Of a stretch of 64,000 nt of DNA, positions 15,103-26,358 are shown piece by piece. Source of the DNA: Prinia subflava (taxonomy: Eukaryota > Chordata > Aves > Passeriformes > Cisticolidae); assembly GCF_021018805.1 (NCBI RefSeq), contig NC_086248.1:52023485-52087484 (forward strand), written 5' to 3'. Each line of letters opens with the position of its first letter. The stretch's first letter is position 1. Position numbers and translations under genes: made by a program. A model generated the notes under the pieces. That model was not told the origin of the DNA, ran no database searches, and saw only the letters and a list, made by a program, of their open reading frames with translations.

Positions 15103-15416
15103 AAAACAGGATGCCATCCAGGGGGACCTGGGCACTCTGGAGAATTGGGTCCATGGGAATCTCATGGTTTAACAAGACCAAGTGCAAGGTGATGCACCTG
15201 GGTTGGGGCAATCCTGGATATCAACAGAGGCTGGGGGATGAACAGATGGAGAGCAGCCCTGCTGAGGACTTGGAGGTGCTGATGGATAAGAGGCTGGACA
15301 TGACCCAGGCATGGGCACTCACAGCCCAGAAAGCCAAACGTGTCCTGGGCTGCATCCAAAGCAGCGTGGGCAGCAGGGGAGGGAGGGGATTCTGCCCCTC
15401 TGCTCTGCTCTGGTGA
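15099..15416 (+). pseudogene. CR1 ORF2 reverse transcriptase fragment, second part
   Basis: This is a 105-codon open piece in a different frame from the preceding fragment, overlapping its stop by a few bases. It shows the CR1 thumb signature: FNKTKCKVMHLGWGNPGYQ, then GDEQMESSPAEDLEVLMD, then LGCIQSSVGSR. The frame change between the two pieces is the mark of an indel. It closes with a premature stop after PSALLW, before the normal C-terminus. No function is expected. Confidence 0.88.
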
Positions 15417-15946
15417 GAGCCCAGCTGCAGGGCTGTGTCCAGCTCTGGGGTTCAAGACATCCAGGAAGGACGTGGACATCTTGGAGTGAGTCCAGAGCAG
15501 GCCACTGAGTTGGTTAGAGGGATGGAACACCTCTCCTAAGAGGAAAAGCTGAGACAATTGGGTTTATTCAGCCTGGAGAAGAGATGGCTTTGGTGTGACC
15601 AAATTGTGTCCTTCCTGAAGGGAAGCCTACGAGGAAGATAGGATAGACTTTACAGAGCGTGTAGTGACAGGAAGACAGGGAATGGTTTCAAACTGAAAGA
15701 GAGTAGGTTAAATTCAATTTTAGGAAGAAAATCTTTTGTGTGACGGTGTTGACACACTGGATCAGATTGTTCTAGAGAGGTTATAGATGCCTCCTCCCTG
15801 GCAGTATTTGAGGTCAAGTTGGATGGAGCTCTGAGCAGTCTGGTCTAGTGGAAGTTGTCACTGCCCATGGCAGAGGTACTGGAACTGGGTGGTCTTTTAG
15901 GTCCCTTCCAACTCCAACCATTCAATGATTTATGGTGCTCTGATTC

Positions 15947-18900
15947 CAAAATTCAGACATCCATGAGAAAATCTTTGATGTGTGTTCCTTCTTCCACATT
16001 CTAAGATATTAAAATGTATTATTTTGAAAATCTGCCTTACTCTGTAATGTAGGTATATGTGTAAAAATATCTGCTCCTCATGAGTGTTAATCATTCCACC
16101 ATTTCTTTATCAACTGCAAGTTTTTGCTAACATGAATGTGCAAATTTTGGAATAATGACTATTACAGAGATCAAGGTCTTTGCACTAGCCCACTAAAAAT
16201 TTCTTTTTGCATAATGATTCCCAATTAACAGCTGTTTTCTGAGATTATCCAGTGAACAAGTTTTTCAAAGGATTATTATGACCCTGAGATTAACTCAGTT
16301 GGTTAGAGCATGATGGTAATATCATTATGTGCTATAGGCAATTTTGTGTAGGGCTAATTTTTAATCTGAATGTTGTGCAGACAACTGCCCTTACAGAAGT
16401 CGTATTATGTCAACACACTTTTCCTCTGTGAACTGAACTTGTCGCCTCATCAAAAGTTGTGATGAGATCTGTTTTCCATAAAACTGCTGATTGGCACTAA
16501 TTATGCCACCATCCTTTATTTCTTTAATACTTTTATGTTGCATCAGCTTTTCTACGACTTTGCCAAGAACAGACGTTCATCTAAGCAGACCATAATTACT
16601 TGGGTCATCTCATCTACCCTTTACAAAATATGCTACAATAGACAATTACAGCTCTTTTTCCTTTCCATTATGTTTTACAAATATAGCCTGAGATCTCCAT
16701 ACAGGATGGAAAATACAGTTTTGTGTAGTATGTCCTTGAAAAGGACCAGGGTTGCAAGCCATAGAACAGCCTGTCTGATACAGGGCAGAATATCTGCAAT
16801 ATATATGCAAAGGCTGAATATCACTTACTTTTCTCATGACAGGGTACATACTGACAATGCTACTGCAAAGGTTACAACCTACTTAAACTCTTCTCTGCTC
16901 CATTAAGTTGTTCCATATCTCATATAATCTCTTTCAGTGGCACATTTTCAAAGCCTTTGTCAGTTCAGTCTCACTGTCTTGTCTGTTATGGCAGGACATC
17001 ACAGAGCACGTGTTCCAGAGACACCATGAAGATGGATCAAGATCATTACACAGCATGTGTTGCTTTCAATGATGATAGTTCAGACAGACTTAATTGTATT
17101 TAGAAAACAGAATATTTATTGATTATGGATCTAGAGTTCTTGATTTCATGATCTTTATGTAGTTGTAATCTCAGGGCCAGATGCTCAACCAGGGTAAAGC
17201 AATGCCAACAGGCAATACTCTTTTAAATTACGTGATGTTTTTATGATTTCTGCAGCAGCTGAGCAGCCATAATCTTTCTGAAATGGCATTAACACAATAT
17301 TTTGCTTTTACTCCTGAAGAAGAGTTACCAGAGTTTCAGGGCATCACCAAAAACCTTTCTGACATCTTTAAATATTTAATATACATTGGACTATTTCCAT
17401 TTTTTATCAGATTAATACATAAAAAGGTTCCCTGTGATGTCATACTGAAGAATAAAACCCAGAAAAGTAACCCAATCAGAAAAAGGACACTTTGGAAAAA
17501 AAAAAATCTAATCTTTTCATGTCTGCTCTTGTCTTTCAGAGGTGCCCTTTTACAAAAAAAGCTCAATTTCTTCACTTTACAAACCCAGTCTTTTCTTGTG
17601 CAAAAAATGAGGTTGGCCTATACAAAAGAAGTAGCTGTGATTTGTGGTGTTATTTTACTAGCAAATCAGATACACATTTAGTTGCCATTCTGATCTCAGA
17701 AAATAATTGGAAGACTGAGTGTTTTTGAAATGTGCCAGCAAAAATAGTATGCTGGAAGTCCTTTTATTTGGAGGTGGCACTGCAATCCATCAAACATCAG
17801 CAAAACTCTAGAGGGATTGAAAATACAGTGTAATAATACTGGTTTCTATGTAGAAGAAAAAAAGTGTAAACAAAATCTATTTGATTATAGATATTTATTA
17901 AAATGTATTAAAATGTATAAAAAGCTTAAATAAATTTTGGAGAAACTAAAATTTGATCTGCATATTATGCCACAGTTGAAGATTCATAGCAGATGTCACC
18001 TTGAGCAGCTACTAAAACATGTTCATGCACATGTAGATATACAAAGCTTAATCAAGATATTTTTGCTGACAAAAATACTGCTAATTAATTTTTTTCTTTC
18101 GAATTATATGGAATAACATGGAATAGCTTGTAGTTTTTTATGTAGTTCACATCTCTCTGCAAGGAGTCTTTGAAACGTCTCTGATCCAGAATTCTCCTAA
18201 GGAGATTTTGCCTTAGGAAATTTCTAAGACAAATTGCTTTTATGAATCAAGCAGGTTATATTCATTGGAATATATGTAAGTTAGCTCCAAGAAGTGGAAA
18301 ACAACAACAACAACAAAACCCACAGATTTTCTTTAGCCCATTCAAATCAACACAACACATTTGATGAAGAAATTCAGTTGCTAAATCATAAAATGCCTAG
18401 AAGTCCTTGATTTCATATTTTTAAAAATAAATGTATTATACTGGTCAGTCTTTAGTGAAGTTCTAATTAACTCCCACCCTGATCTGGGACCTACTTGCAG
18501 TTACTCTGTTTATAGGTTATGTTTGCCTCCTTCCATCTATCTAGATGTCTGTACTTAGTAGTGCTTATTTGTGCCAGAGGTTTTTGAGAGTCCCTAGCAC
18601 AAGACTTCAATGTGGTGTCTGACTTTCTGTAGGTGTGCTTTGCATTTCAATGGACAGTTTCATGTTTTAAAGACAACTATTTAATCAGGAAAGGCAAACA
18701 CAGTCTCATCCTGGTTTCATCACCTTAAACTATACCTCTCTGTTCTCCATGGAAAATGCATGCCATAAAAATCTGATTTTATATCAGTACTATTAGCATA
18801 TTATCTTTTAAATGTGATCTTATGAAGATGATAGAGATTTGTCTGCAAATAGCATAAAAAATGTGATCATATGGTGATGAGGTGATATATGAACTTTGGG

Positions 18901-18987
18901 AGGCATTGGTTTTTTGAAACCTTAGTTTTACTCAGCTTTCTTTTACTATTCTTTTCATTTGATTATGCTGCAAACTTAGTGGGTTAT
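15947..18987. other. AT-rich stretch; only a tRNA-like relic recognised
   Basis: Apart from the tRNA-Ile-like segment, this holds chance frames of up to 132 codons (16535-16906 and 17283-17681) with no domain or family resemblance. It also holds a short (ACA)n run at 18299-18316. A small inverted repeat, CCTAAGG/CCTTAGG, lies at 18196-18217. Confidence 0.55.
16284..16357 (+). tRNA. tRNA-Ile(AAT)-like relic, probably a pseudogene or SINE head
   Basis: TTAACTCAGTTGGTTAGAGC at 16290-16309 differs at only one base from the D-arm/A-box of vertebrate tRNA-Ile(AAT), as I recall it. Spacing is preserved across the rest. TAATA falls at the anticodon loop position (about 16317-16321), and GTAGGGCTAA matches the 3' acceptor end at the expected distance, giving a tRNA-sized unit of about 74 nt. 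The T-arm and B-box (GGTTCGATCC in a live gene) are badly degraded, so it should not be a working tRNA. Passerine birds have a tRNA-Ile-derived SINE family (TguSINE1) with a CR1-like tail. No CR1 tail is visible here, so a plain tRNA pseudogene is the alternative. Confidence 0.5.
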
Positions 18988-19253
18988 TTTCCTAGTTTTG
19001 GCTAGGATAGAGTTAATTTTCTTCTTAATAGCTGTCACAGTGCTGTTTTCTGGATTTATCACACAAATAATGTTAATAACACACTGGTGTTGTGGTTGTT
19101 GCTGTATAGTCCTTCCTCTAAATTGGGGACTTTTTAGTTTCCCATGCTGCTCTGGTGAATAGCCAGGGCAGCTGACCTAAACAGTCCACAGGGTTATTCT
19201 ATATCATAGAATATCATGTCCAGGATATAAAATGAGGGTAGGGCAGGTAGGAG
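18988..19253 (+). mobile_element. ERVL-type LTR, 5' (U3) half, sense
   Basis: The run CCTAGTTTTGGCTAGGATAG followed by AGTTAATTTTCTTC matches the start of a very common avian endogenous retrovirus LTR, which typically begins TGTCCTGGTTT then GGCTGGGATAGAGTTAATTTTC. Downstream come further expected blocks: TTAATAACACACTGG, CAGGGCAGCTGACCTAAACAG, then a TATA-like GGATATAAAATG at 19223. The homology stops just after the TATA region at about 19253. Instead of continuing into R and U5, the sequence switches to the antisense 3' end of the same LTR type. No internal retroviral genes are visible, so this is a solo-LTR relic. Confidence 0.75.
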
Positions 19254-19436
19254 TGTTGTGGCTTAACCTCAACAGGCAGCCAAATACCATGCAGTGTTCC
19301 CCAGCAGAATGAGGAGAGTCAGAAATAAAGTAAAATTACTGTTTGAGATAAGGACAGTTTAATAATTGAAACAAAAATATAGTAGCATTGCTACTACTAT
19401 TAGTGATTATAATAATAGCAATCAATAATAATAAAA

Positions 19437-19488
<52 letters not shown>

Positions 19489-19608
19489 GAGGAAGAAAAG
19501 AATAAACCCCCCAAAAGAAAAGTGATGCACAGTGCACTTTCTCACCACTTACTGACTGATGCCAAGCCCATCCCAAAGCAACCAGTTCCTCCCAGTTAAC
19601 TTCCCCCT
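19254..19608 (-). mobile_element. ERVL-type LTR, 3' half, antisense, with internal (TAA)n
   Basis: TGTTGTGGCTTAACCTCAAC is the antisense of this LTR's 3' end, usually TGTCGTGGTTTAACCCCAGC. It is followed by family blocks in antisense order: GAGATAAGGACAGTTTAAT, the family's internal TAA microsatellite, GTGATGCACAGTGCA, then ACTGACTGATGCCAAGCCC. Homology fades near 19608, at about the point where the sense half (18988-19253) left off. The two parts together would roughly make one LTR with its 3' portion inverted. Two independent nested insertions are the alternative. Confidence 0.72.
19439..19488. repeat. (TAA)n microsatellite inside the LTR
   Basis: About 50 bases of uninterrupted TAA follow an interrupted ATA/AAT stretch from about 19408. 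This position is typical for the LTR family and suggests expansion from a short seed already present in the element. Confidence 0.95.
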
Positions 19609-20210
19609 GTGCAACAGGAAATTCACCATGGATTGTATGTCAATGCAGAAAAGAGACAGAAGACTCTGGTATATTTTCCATTCTTTTCTGTAAGACGAGT
19701 TTCTCATAAGTAGACTAGTTTTTCTTAAGTCTCATTTATTTTCATTAATGGTAGTTGGAAAAACTGATAAAAAGCTTCATTAAGAAAACTAATGGTATAA
19801 AAATTGCCCATAAAAGACCAAAAAGAAGGCCTGGAAGTGGACTAATTTCCATAAGCTACTGTGCTCAAATAATTTAAAATTATTAGTCCAATTTATATCA
19901 TAATATTTTTTGAAGAGCAAAAAGATTTGTGTTTGTTTTTTTACTGACAAAAAATAGTTCTTTTCCTCCCTATTTTCCTTTCTGTAGAAATCCAGTGTTT
20001 AGAAGGTATTTTAGAGACTTGACAACATTATGACATAATAGCTGTGGAGGAAACTTAATTAGTTAATATAATGGGGTTTTTTCTTATTCAGATTTCAGTC
20101 ATATCTGCTTAAAAATTTCAGAGGAAAAATGAAGACTAATCATGTCCCTTGTCTTCATATCTAAGGATAGGAAAACATAGACGGTTTTGAGGGAAGAGTA
20201 AAAACACTGA

Positions 20211-20274
20211 TAAAATAAAATAAAATAAAATAAAATAAAATAAAATAAAATAAAATAAAATAAAATAAAATAAA
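20211..20274. repeat. (TAAAA)n microsatellite, about 13 copies
   Basis: The array is 64 bases of perfect TAAAA pentamers. I see no SINE or LINE body next to it that would make it an expanded poly(A) tail. Confidence 0.96.
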
Positions 20275-20418
20275 CAGATTGGAAATAGTTGAGGAAAATG
20301 GTAGATAAACAGGCAGTTTTTTCACTGATACAAATTTAAGGAATTTCTTTCCTTTTATTCCTTCTCATATTTTATTGTTTGGGGTCAGTTTCTAGCTGTT
20401 GGAATGTGGTTTATCATG

Positions 20419-20520
20419 TTTCACTATATTTAGTTTTATTCACTATTTTTATTTCACTATATTTAGTGAAATAGTGATTTAATAAAATAGTGATTTATTT
20501 TTTTATTTCACTATATTTAG
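20419..20520. repeat. Cluster of direct and inverted CACTATATTTAG motifs
   Basis: TTTCACTATATTTAG occurs three times in the same orientation, at 20419-20433, 20452-20466 and 20506-20520. Between the second and third copies, GTGAAATAGTGATTTAAT and AAATAGTGATTTA are degenerate inverted copies of CACTATTT. The block could fold into alternative hairpins. The origin is unclear, but local duplication with inversion is the simplest reading. Confidence 0.75.
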
Positions 20521-21971
20521 TCTATATATAGATTCAATTATTTTCATTCTTGAGAGGTAGAAGGGGAAGTGTGAGGAAAGCAGGAAAAACACCCTCAGTG
20601 CCCATTTTCAGTGAGAGGTCTTTATTCCTGCACTCATCTGAGATCCAGTTTCTGAAGAAAATGTACAGCGGGAGATGGACACTTGTTGCTTTTATTGAGT
20701 CTTGTGTAGAATAGACACAAAAAATTCAGCTGCCTTAAATTTTTTATCTTCACTGGAAAACAGGGGCACAGAGAAAAGACAGTCGTGTCAGGGCAGGACT
20801 CCTCTTTTACAGGGTGTCTCGCCTTTTTTCAGCTTTTGAGATGTAATTGTTCAAATATTAAATTCCACGGTGCATATGCAACTTAATGACTTGAAAATTT
20901 TACAGTTTCAAATAGTTTTGGTACCCAGGAAAGTGTAATTTTTTTCTGCCTTTTTTTTTTTTTTAATTTTTTTTTATTTTAATAAGATGACAAACCTTAA
21001 TTTTCTATTCCTTTTCTGAGAGACAAGAATATTGGTATTTTTAACAAGAAAAAATAGAAGGATTAGAATGAGCTCTTTGACGAACAGTCACCAACCTCAG
21101 CACATCTTTCTATGATGGGATGTCTCACTTTTGTTCTTTCTTAATATAAAAAGAGACCAACATGTATTTTGAGAAAGAGCACATATAACAATAATTTTCA
21201 AACATAACAGCAATAATACTGCCAAAAAGTGATACTCCATTGCACATTTATCTCTCATTTCCCTGTTCCTTAGGTCAAGGTGATTAGAGAAATACATGGA
21301 GTAGCTGTTAATTGCATGGCTTAGAGTACACTCAGTGAAAGAATCAAGAAGTATGGAAAGGCTAAAATTATGTTTAATTTGCTTCCCCCTGAACATTTAT
21401 TTCTATAATATATGCATGTAATTTTCTCTTAAGAAAATAAAAGCCAGAGAAATGGTGAACTTATGAGGCTAATTGTAATTCATGTCTTAAATACCTGTCT
21501 TTTCTCTGGATCTCCTTTTCATACAGAAAATTGTACACTTCGTTCTCAGTCTGTCCTTAAGGGTTGTGCTCACTGGGCTGCTATCAAATTATCTATGTCA
21601 AATCGAGGCTGTATTATAATCCACAATTACATTCAAAAATTTCTATTCCACATAGGTTTGTGTATATCCAGAAAAAAAAAATATGGCCAACCCTTCCATA
21701 TTGCAATTTATGTTATTGAATTATGAAGGCTAGTATTCAGGCATTTGGAAAAGGAAGCTCTAATTTATTGTCCTTTTGTGAAGGTAGTACTACACAGAAT
21801 GTGATCGAATACTTATACACAGCCCTTACATCAGGACCACAGTGCATGAAGTGCACTTGGCAGTCTAAAACAGAAGCATGTTATTTCTGTTTGTGACATA
21901 TTTGTTGCACATTTTGCACTGGGTATGGATTTAACATGCATTTGCATGTTACACACTTGACATTGAAACGG

Positions 21972-22129
21972 GCTGACCATGGGGAGTGGTGGAGTCACCA
22001 TTCCCAGAAGTTTCCCAAGAAACAGCTGGGCATGGTGTTGTGGTTTGGTTGGCATGGTGGTGCTGTCAGTCGAAGCCTGGACTTGATGATCTTGGAGATC
22101 TTTTCCAACCTGACTGATTCTGTGGTTTT
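21972..22129 (+). mobile_element. CR1 LINE 3' end fragment, sense
   Basis: GGAGTGGTGGAGTCACCATT followed by AAGAAACAGCTGGGCATGG matches the end of CR1 ORF2 and its 3' UTR. Then comes the typical terminus GACTTGATGATCTTGGAGAT, TTTTCCAACCTG and GATTCTGTGG. Only the last 160 bases or so are present, as is common for 5'-truncated CR1 copies. Upstream sequence does not continue the match. Confidence 0.88.
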
Positions 22130-25100
22130 CCAGTCTGCATAGAGTAATAGCAATCTTCTCTTGAAGGCTGCCTTTATAATCACAAAATTTTCTTACAGAA
22201 CAGTCAGCCCTTTGATAAGAAGAGTATGTATAGTTCTTAGCCATAAAAAGGACACCCTTTTTTTCCATGATAAACTTTTATTTGCAAGGAATATACTAAC
22301 TATTAATTAAAGCTCACTGTATATCAGAAACTAATGCATGCAAAGGTACCCACTGAAACATCACATGAATAGATTAAAAATAGTTATGCAAACTACATCC
22401 TGATAAGACAGTCCAATTTTCTTTGCAAATGGTTTGCCACAGGCACAGTATTAACAGAACAGGAAGACAAATCAGGCATTTCAGCTCCCTGGCTACTCCT
22501 TGATCTGATGGGAACTGTTTCTTTTATCTAAATTACTTATTTTAAGGGTGCCTAATAATCCAATTACACTGCATCTAAAAACTCTGGCCTATCTTTCTAG
22601 GAAAAATGCCAGCAGTAGTAACTAGGAATTAATGCCAACAATAGTCCAGAGTAGTTTTCACAAATTGTCCCCAAATATTTCAGGGAAGTTTGTGTGTTAA
22701 TGTTCATTCAGTGCTCTAAAACAGACTTTGCAATGTCATATACCAAATCCTCCCAGCCACTTTAGCAGTTTACTGCACAAGCAAATCTTTGGTTTATATC
22801 CAAAAATGCTATATTGTCTGCTCATATTGTAAGAAATACCCTAGATATTTTCTAACTGCAAGTCTTGTGTGCACTGATTGTGTCCCCCTCAGAAGCTGGC
22901 ACTCTGGAGGTACCAAATGGCTTCTCAATATTATGGTGAGACAGTGGTCTGCTGCTGAACAGAGGAACAGAGGGGAGAGTGCCAAATATTGAATCGTCAG
23001 TGCTACTTTCCTTAGCACCTGGGATTTTCTTTGGAAAGGTCCCAACCAATTACTATGCAGGCCAGAATCTGCTTGCCTTATGAGATCTGACGAGATCACA
23101 ACCTGAAGAGACACAGATGGTGAGGCATTCCCATCATTACCAGCATCCACAAGCAAATGTACTACATTTTGTTTAGATCTGCTTCCAAGGAAACTTAGTA
23201 TTTGATGGATATAATTAGGTTAAGTGAGCCCAAATCCAGGAATAGATATGGAACTATATTTGCAGTGCATGGATAATAAATCTCAATTTTGGCTACATGA
23301 CAGTCCTGATATCTAAAATTTGTGTACACAGCAGAGGGATATATAAGAACACTGTAACTAATTATATGGTTGGACATTGATTATAGGAAAAAAAATCAAA
23401 CCAACTAAAGAAAAGAAAAAAAAAACACCTCAGTCCTACCAAATGAAAATAAAAACCAAAACAACTTTGTTTGTGGGAGCGTTTCCATACCTTTCGGAGA
23501 ATATGGAAAGAACAGCGTATATCTATGTATATACATATAAAATGTATGCAGTCAAAGGCTGCAGACCTGAAAAAGTCATGGGAGAGATACACACCTCACT
23601 ATCAGAAAAAAACACAAACCCTTAAATCTCCCTTGTGAGACAACTGAACTAACAGTGGAGCCCACAGGATTGATTTCACTCAAAAGGCTGAGGAGAGATA
23701 AGAATAGATATACCCTAGGATAATATGGGAAGCCTAATCACAGGGTCGTAGCAGTTATTTCCACTTTCTGACTCTGTGGATGCCTTATCATTTTACAAAC
23801 TGGAATAGCTCTCAACTGGAATAGTTTCCAACTGAGAGCTTACAAGGAGGCGTTGCTATTAGGTCTACCTGAAATTTCAGCCATCAAGTCTGAGACACTT
23901 GTGTTTCAACACACATTATAGATGATAAGAGTCTACCTGAGTGACGGGAGAATCTAAAACAGGTCAAGGGAATTTCACACTCATTTAAAATCTTCTAATC
24001 ATTATACTATCAAATACAAAAAAAAAAGAGGCAAAAAAAGAACTCTTCCATTTTGCAAGTGATATATCATAAGAGAACACCTTTGTAGACAGTGCTGGAA
24101 TTGGTTGTTTAAACGTGCTTCCCATTTGGTGTCCCACAAATATGGATTCTTGGATTCTGCAGCAAAGATAAAATGCAACAAAAAAAAGTGAATTAACAAA
24201 ACTGAAGAAATAAAACATGCTACAAGTGAAATGTTACTATCCAAATTGCATATACATAAAGTCAAGGATTTGTTCCATCTGCCTCCTCTGTTTTTTTGAA
24301 GCCCAGAAATTCTCATCTTTTCTGCCAGTTGTTGCTTTGCAGTCTTTTAATCATTCCAAAATCTCTCTTGATTTTTCTTTTTTTGAAAGATCTATTTTTC
24401 TTTCACAGAAGTCATTTCGTGATTCTTGTCTCCCTCCATATCAGAATGCCTTTCTCATATGGTTGAATTGTAGTGCATTGTCTCAGAAATGTTACCATCC
24501 TTTTCATTGATCAAAACCCTCGACCCTCATGGAACACCTGCAATTCATCTACAGCAACAAAAATGAGTCTGACTTGATACCATTTACCTGCCTCCTTTTT
24601 TTCAGTAGCTTTGTTGTCTTTCAGGGCTATCATTTCAGCAGCAGTGAAGCTTTGCTTATAATATGCATATTTCTGCCTGGAATGTAGATGAAAGGAATAT
24701 CAGTCTGATTAATATGCTAAGAAATATTATCTTTCTGACTCACTTCAGGGTGGGAGAAGACAAGTGTCTGAAAAAAGATGCTTTTTGTTTCTCATGTGTT
24801 CTCCAATCCATAAATAAATACTGAAAAGAATATAAACTACGCAAAAGAAGAAAAAACTCCCATAAAATGCTAAGACAAGCTTGCTTGCATACCATTGTGT
24901 GATAGCCAGCATCTCAATCCTCTGCAATTATGATAACATTTTGCTTTCCAAAACTGCTGCAATTAGCATATTTAAACATAGTCATTTCAAAGTATGCTGT
25001 TTAGCTCAAATTTATCAGCATTTTCATTGCATAAAATTTCGTCTTAATAATCCATGAAGGTCAAGCTATTAGCAAGACACACACAAGCTCACAAAAAACA

Positions 25101-26268
25101 TGCCTGAAGCACAGTGGAAAATTCATGACACTTAAGTGACTTGGCTATAATTCCTTTTCATCTCAACAGCCTTAAAACTCTCCACATGAAAACAGCAATA
25201 GCCTTATGACATTTGCAGGGCAGTGTGTTTTCTGAACATTTACTTTCTTGACTTTTTTTAACCTAAGGGTAATGTTCAATGTCAGCATATTTGCAAAAGT
25301 TAAAGGCAGAAATAGAATTCAAAACTAATAATTTTTCATAAGAGCCTTACAATGCACTAAATTTGCATTGGCACAGTATTTTCTGTGCATAGCCCAGATT
25401 TTTATGAACAGAAAAGAAAATCCATTTCAGTTTTTAAGTCCTTTCTTATGCCCCACAATATTATTTCTTATGAATATTTGTTATATTGACTTTCTGAAGT
25501 TGTTTTTGTGAAGTCTGCATGAGGCTGCGATCTTTAGAAGTTAATTTATCTAAGAGGAGAAGTTCTATCAGGATTATTTTGACAATTTGAGCTTCAATAG
25601 TAAGATCAGAAAATTAAAGCATTTGACCAGTAGGGTTCCTTGTGTTTTGATTTTTGCAATGTAAAACAGAAAAACAGCCCCCCCAAAAATCTCAACAATT
25701 TCATATCTGCTTTTCTTATTCTCCTACAAATACACCATTGAGGATCAAATTGCATTCAAATTTCACTCACTCTTGGTTTAGCTTCATGTCATAGATATAA
25801 ATTGCCTTCTCAATGCCTTTGGCATTGGATTTAATGAGAAACTTTTGAAACATTTCATGATGTTCTGTTTATGGTCCCAACCTTGATCTCCCAGGGACCC
25901 CCATACTTTATTTTTAGTTTACATTTAATTCAGATTCATCTGAGATGTTTTGCTGAATACTGTGTGCACATTTTTTCTACCTTGCTGATCCATCAGCTGT
26001 GCAAAATTCCATGTCATTAGTAGAGTTAATGGGGCAAGCAAGTGTCCATTGTCTAATGATAGATGCAACCTGATACAAAAGCAAATGAAATAACATTTAG
26101 TGGAGTTTAATAAAGAAAGGTGGGGGAGGTTTCTGCTGCACAAGTTAGTGTCAAGAATGACAGCAGTCAGTACTAAGGCAGTAGAAAACAGGCAGCTGAT
26201 GTCAATATTTAACCATTTATAATAATTAGGACACATCCTCATTACCTGCATTACGTGTTACAAGTATT
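22130..26268. other. AT-rich stretch without a recognised gene
   Basis: Frames reach 115 codons (22809-23156, minus) but have no domain signature. A-rich patches lie at 23385-23425 and 24018-24040. The part around 24950-25080 has non-repetitive, low-GC sequence that might be conserved noncoding DNA, which is untestable here. The inverted repeat at 23807-23840 is listed separately. Confidence 0.55.
23807..23840. repeat. Inverted repeat, 15-bp arms with 2 mismatches
   Basis: AGCTCTCAACTGGAA pairs with TTCCAACTGAGAGCT across a 4-base TAGT loop. The left arm also overlaps a direct repeat: AACTGGAATAG occurs at 23798-23808 and again at 23814-23824. The combination suggests a small template-switching event. 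Confidence 0.8.
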
Positions 26269-26358
26269 ATAGAGTCAGAGAATCCTTTAGGTTGGTTAAG
26301 ACCCCTAAGATCATTGAGTCCAGCTATTCACCTGACACTGACAAGTCCATCAAATTCA
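26269..26358 (-). mobile_element. CR1 LINE 3' terminal fragment, antisense
   Basis: Read on the plus strand, ATAGAGTCAGAGAATCCTTT then AGGTTGG, AAGATCATTGAGTCCAGC and CACTGACAAGTCCATC match the reversed CR1 3' terminus. Only about 90 bases are left. There is no coding content. Confidence 0.82.

Larger units (their letters stand above)
14863..15946 (+). mobile_element. CR1 LINE fragment, 5'-truncated, sense
   Basis: This is a non-LTR retrotransposon copy of the chicken-repeat-1 family. It enters inside the reverse transcriptase domain of ORF2, with residues like [13 protein letters not shown] followed by [15 protein letters not shown]. It runs through the thumb region (FNKTKCKVMHLGWGNPGY) into the 3' UTR. 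It ends in the family's typical 3' terminus near GGTCCCTTCCAACTCCAACC and a degenerate ATTCAATGATT tail, with no poly(A). Its GC content is visibly higher than the flanks. CR1 copies are usually 5'-truncated, as here. The coding part is broken, so the element is dead. The 5' edge is approximate because the match fades near 14860. Confidence 0.93.
19609..21971. other. AT-rich stretch with simple repeats
   Basis: No gene is seen. It contains the (TAAAA)n array, a cluster of CACTATATTTAG motifs, and a T-rich tract at 20951-20979. The frame at 21097-21396 on the minus strand (99 codons) has no recognisable domain. Confidence 0.55.

Noticed and set aside
15162..15557. 131-codon minus-strand frame rich in Ser, Pro and Leu
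   Set aside because: It is the antisense shadow of the CR1 element at 14863-15946.
17283..17681. 132-codon plus-strand frame
   Set aside because: It runs through A-rich patches, has no recognisable domain or splice context, and overlaps other open frames of similar length.
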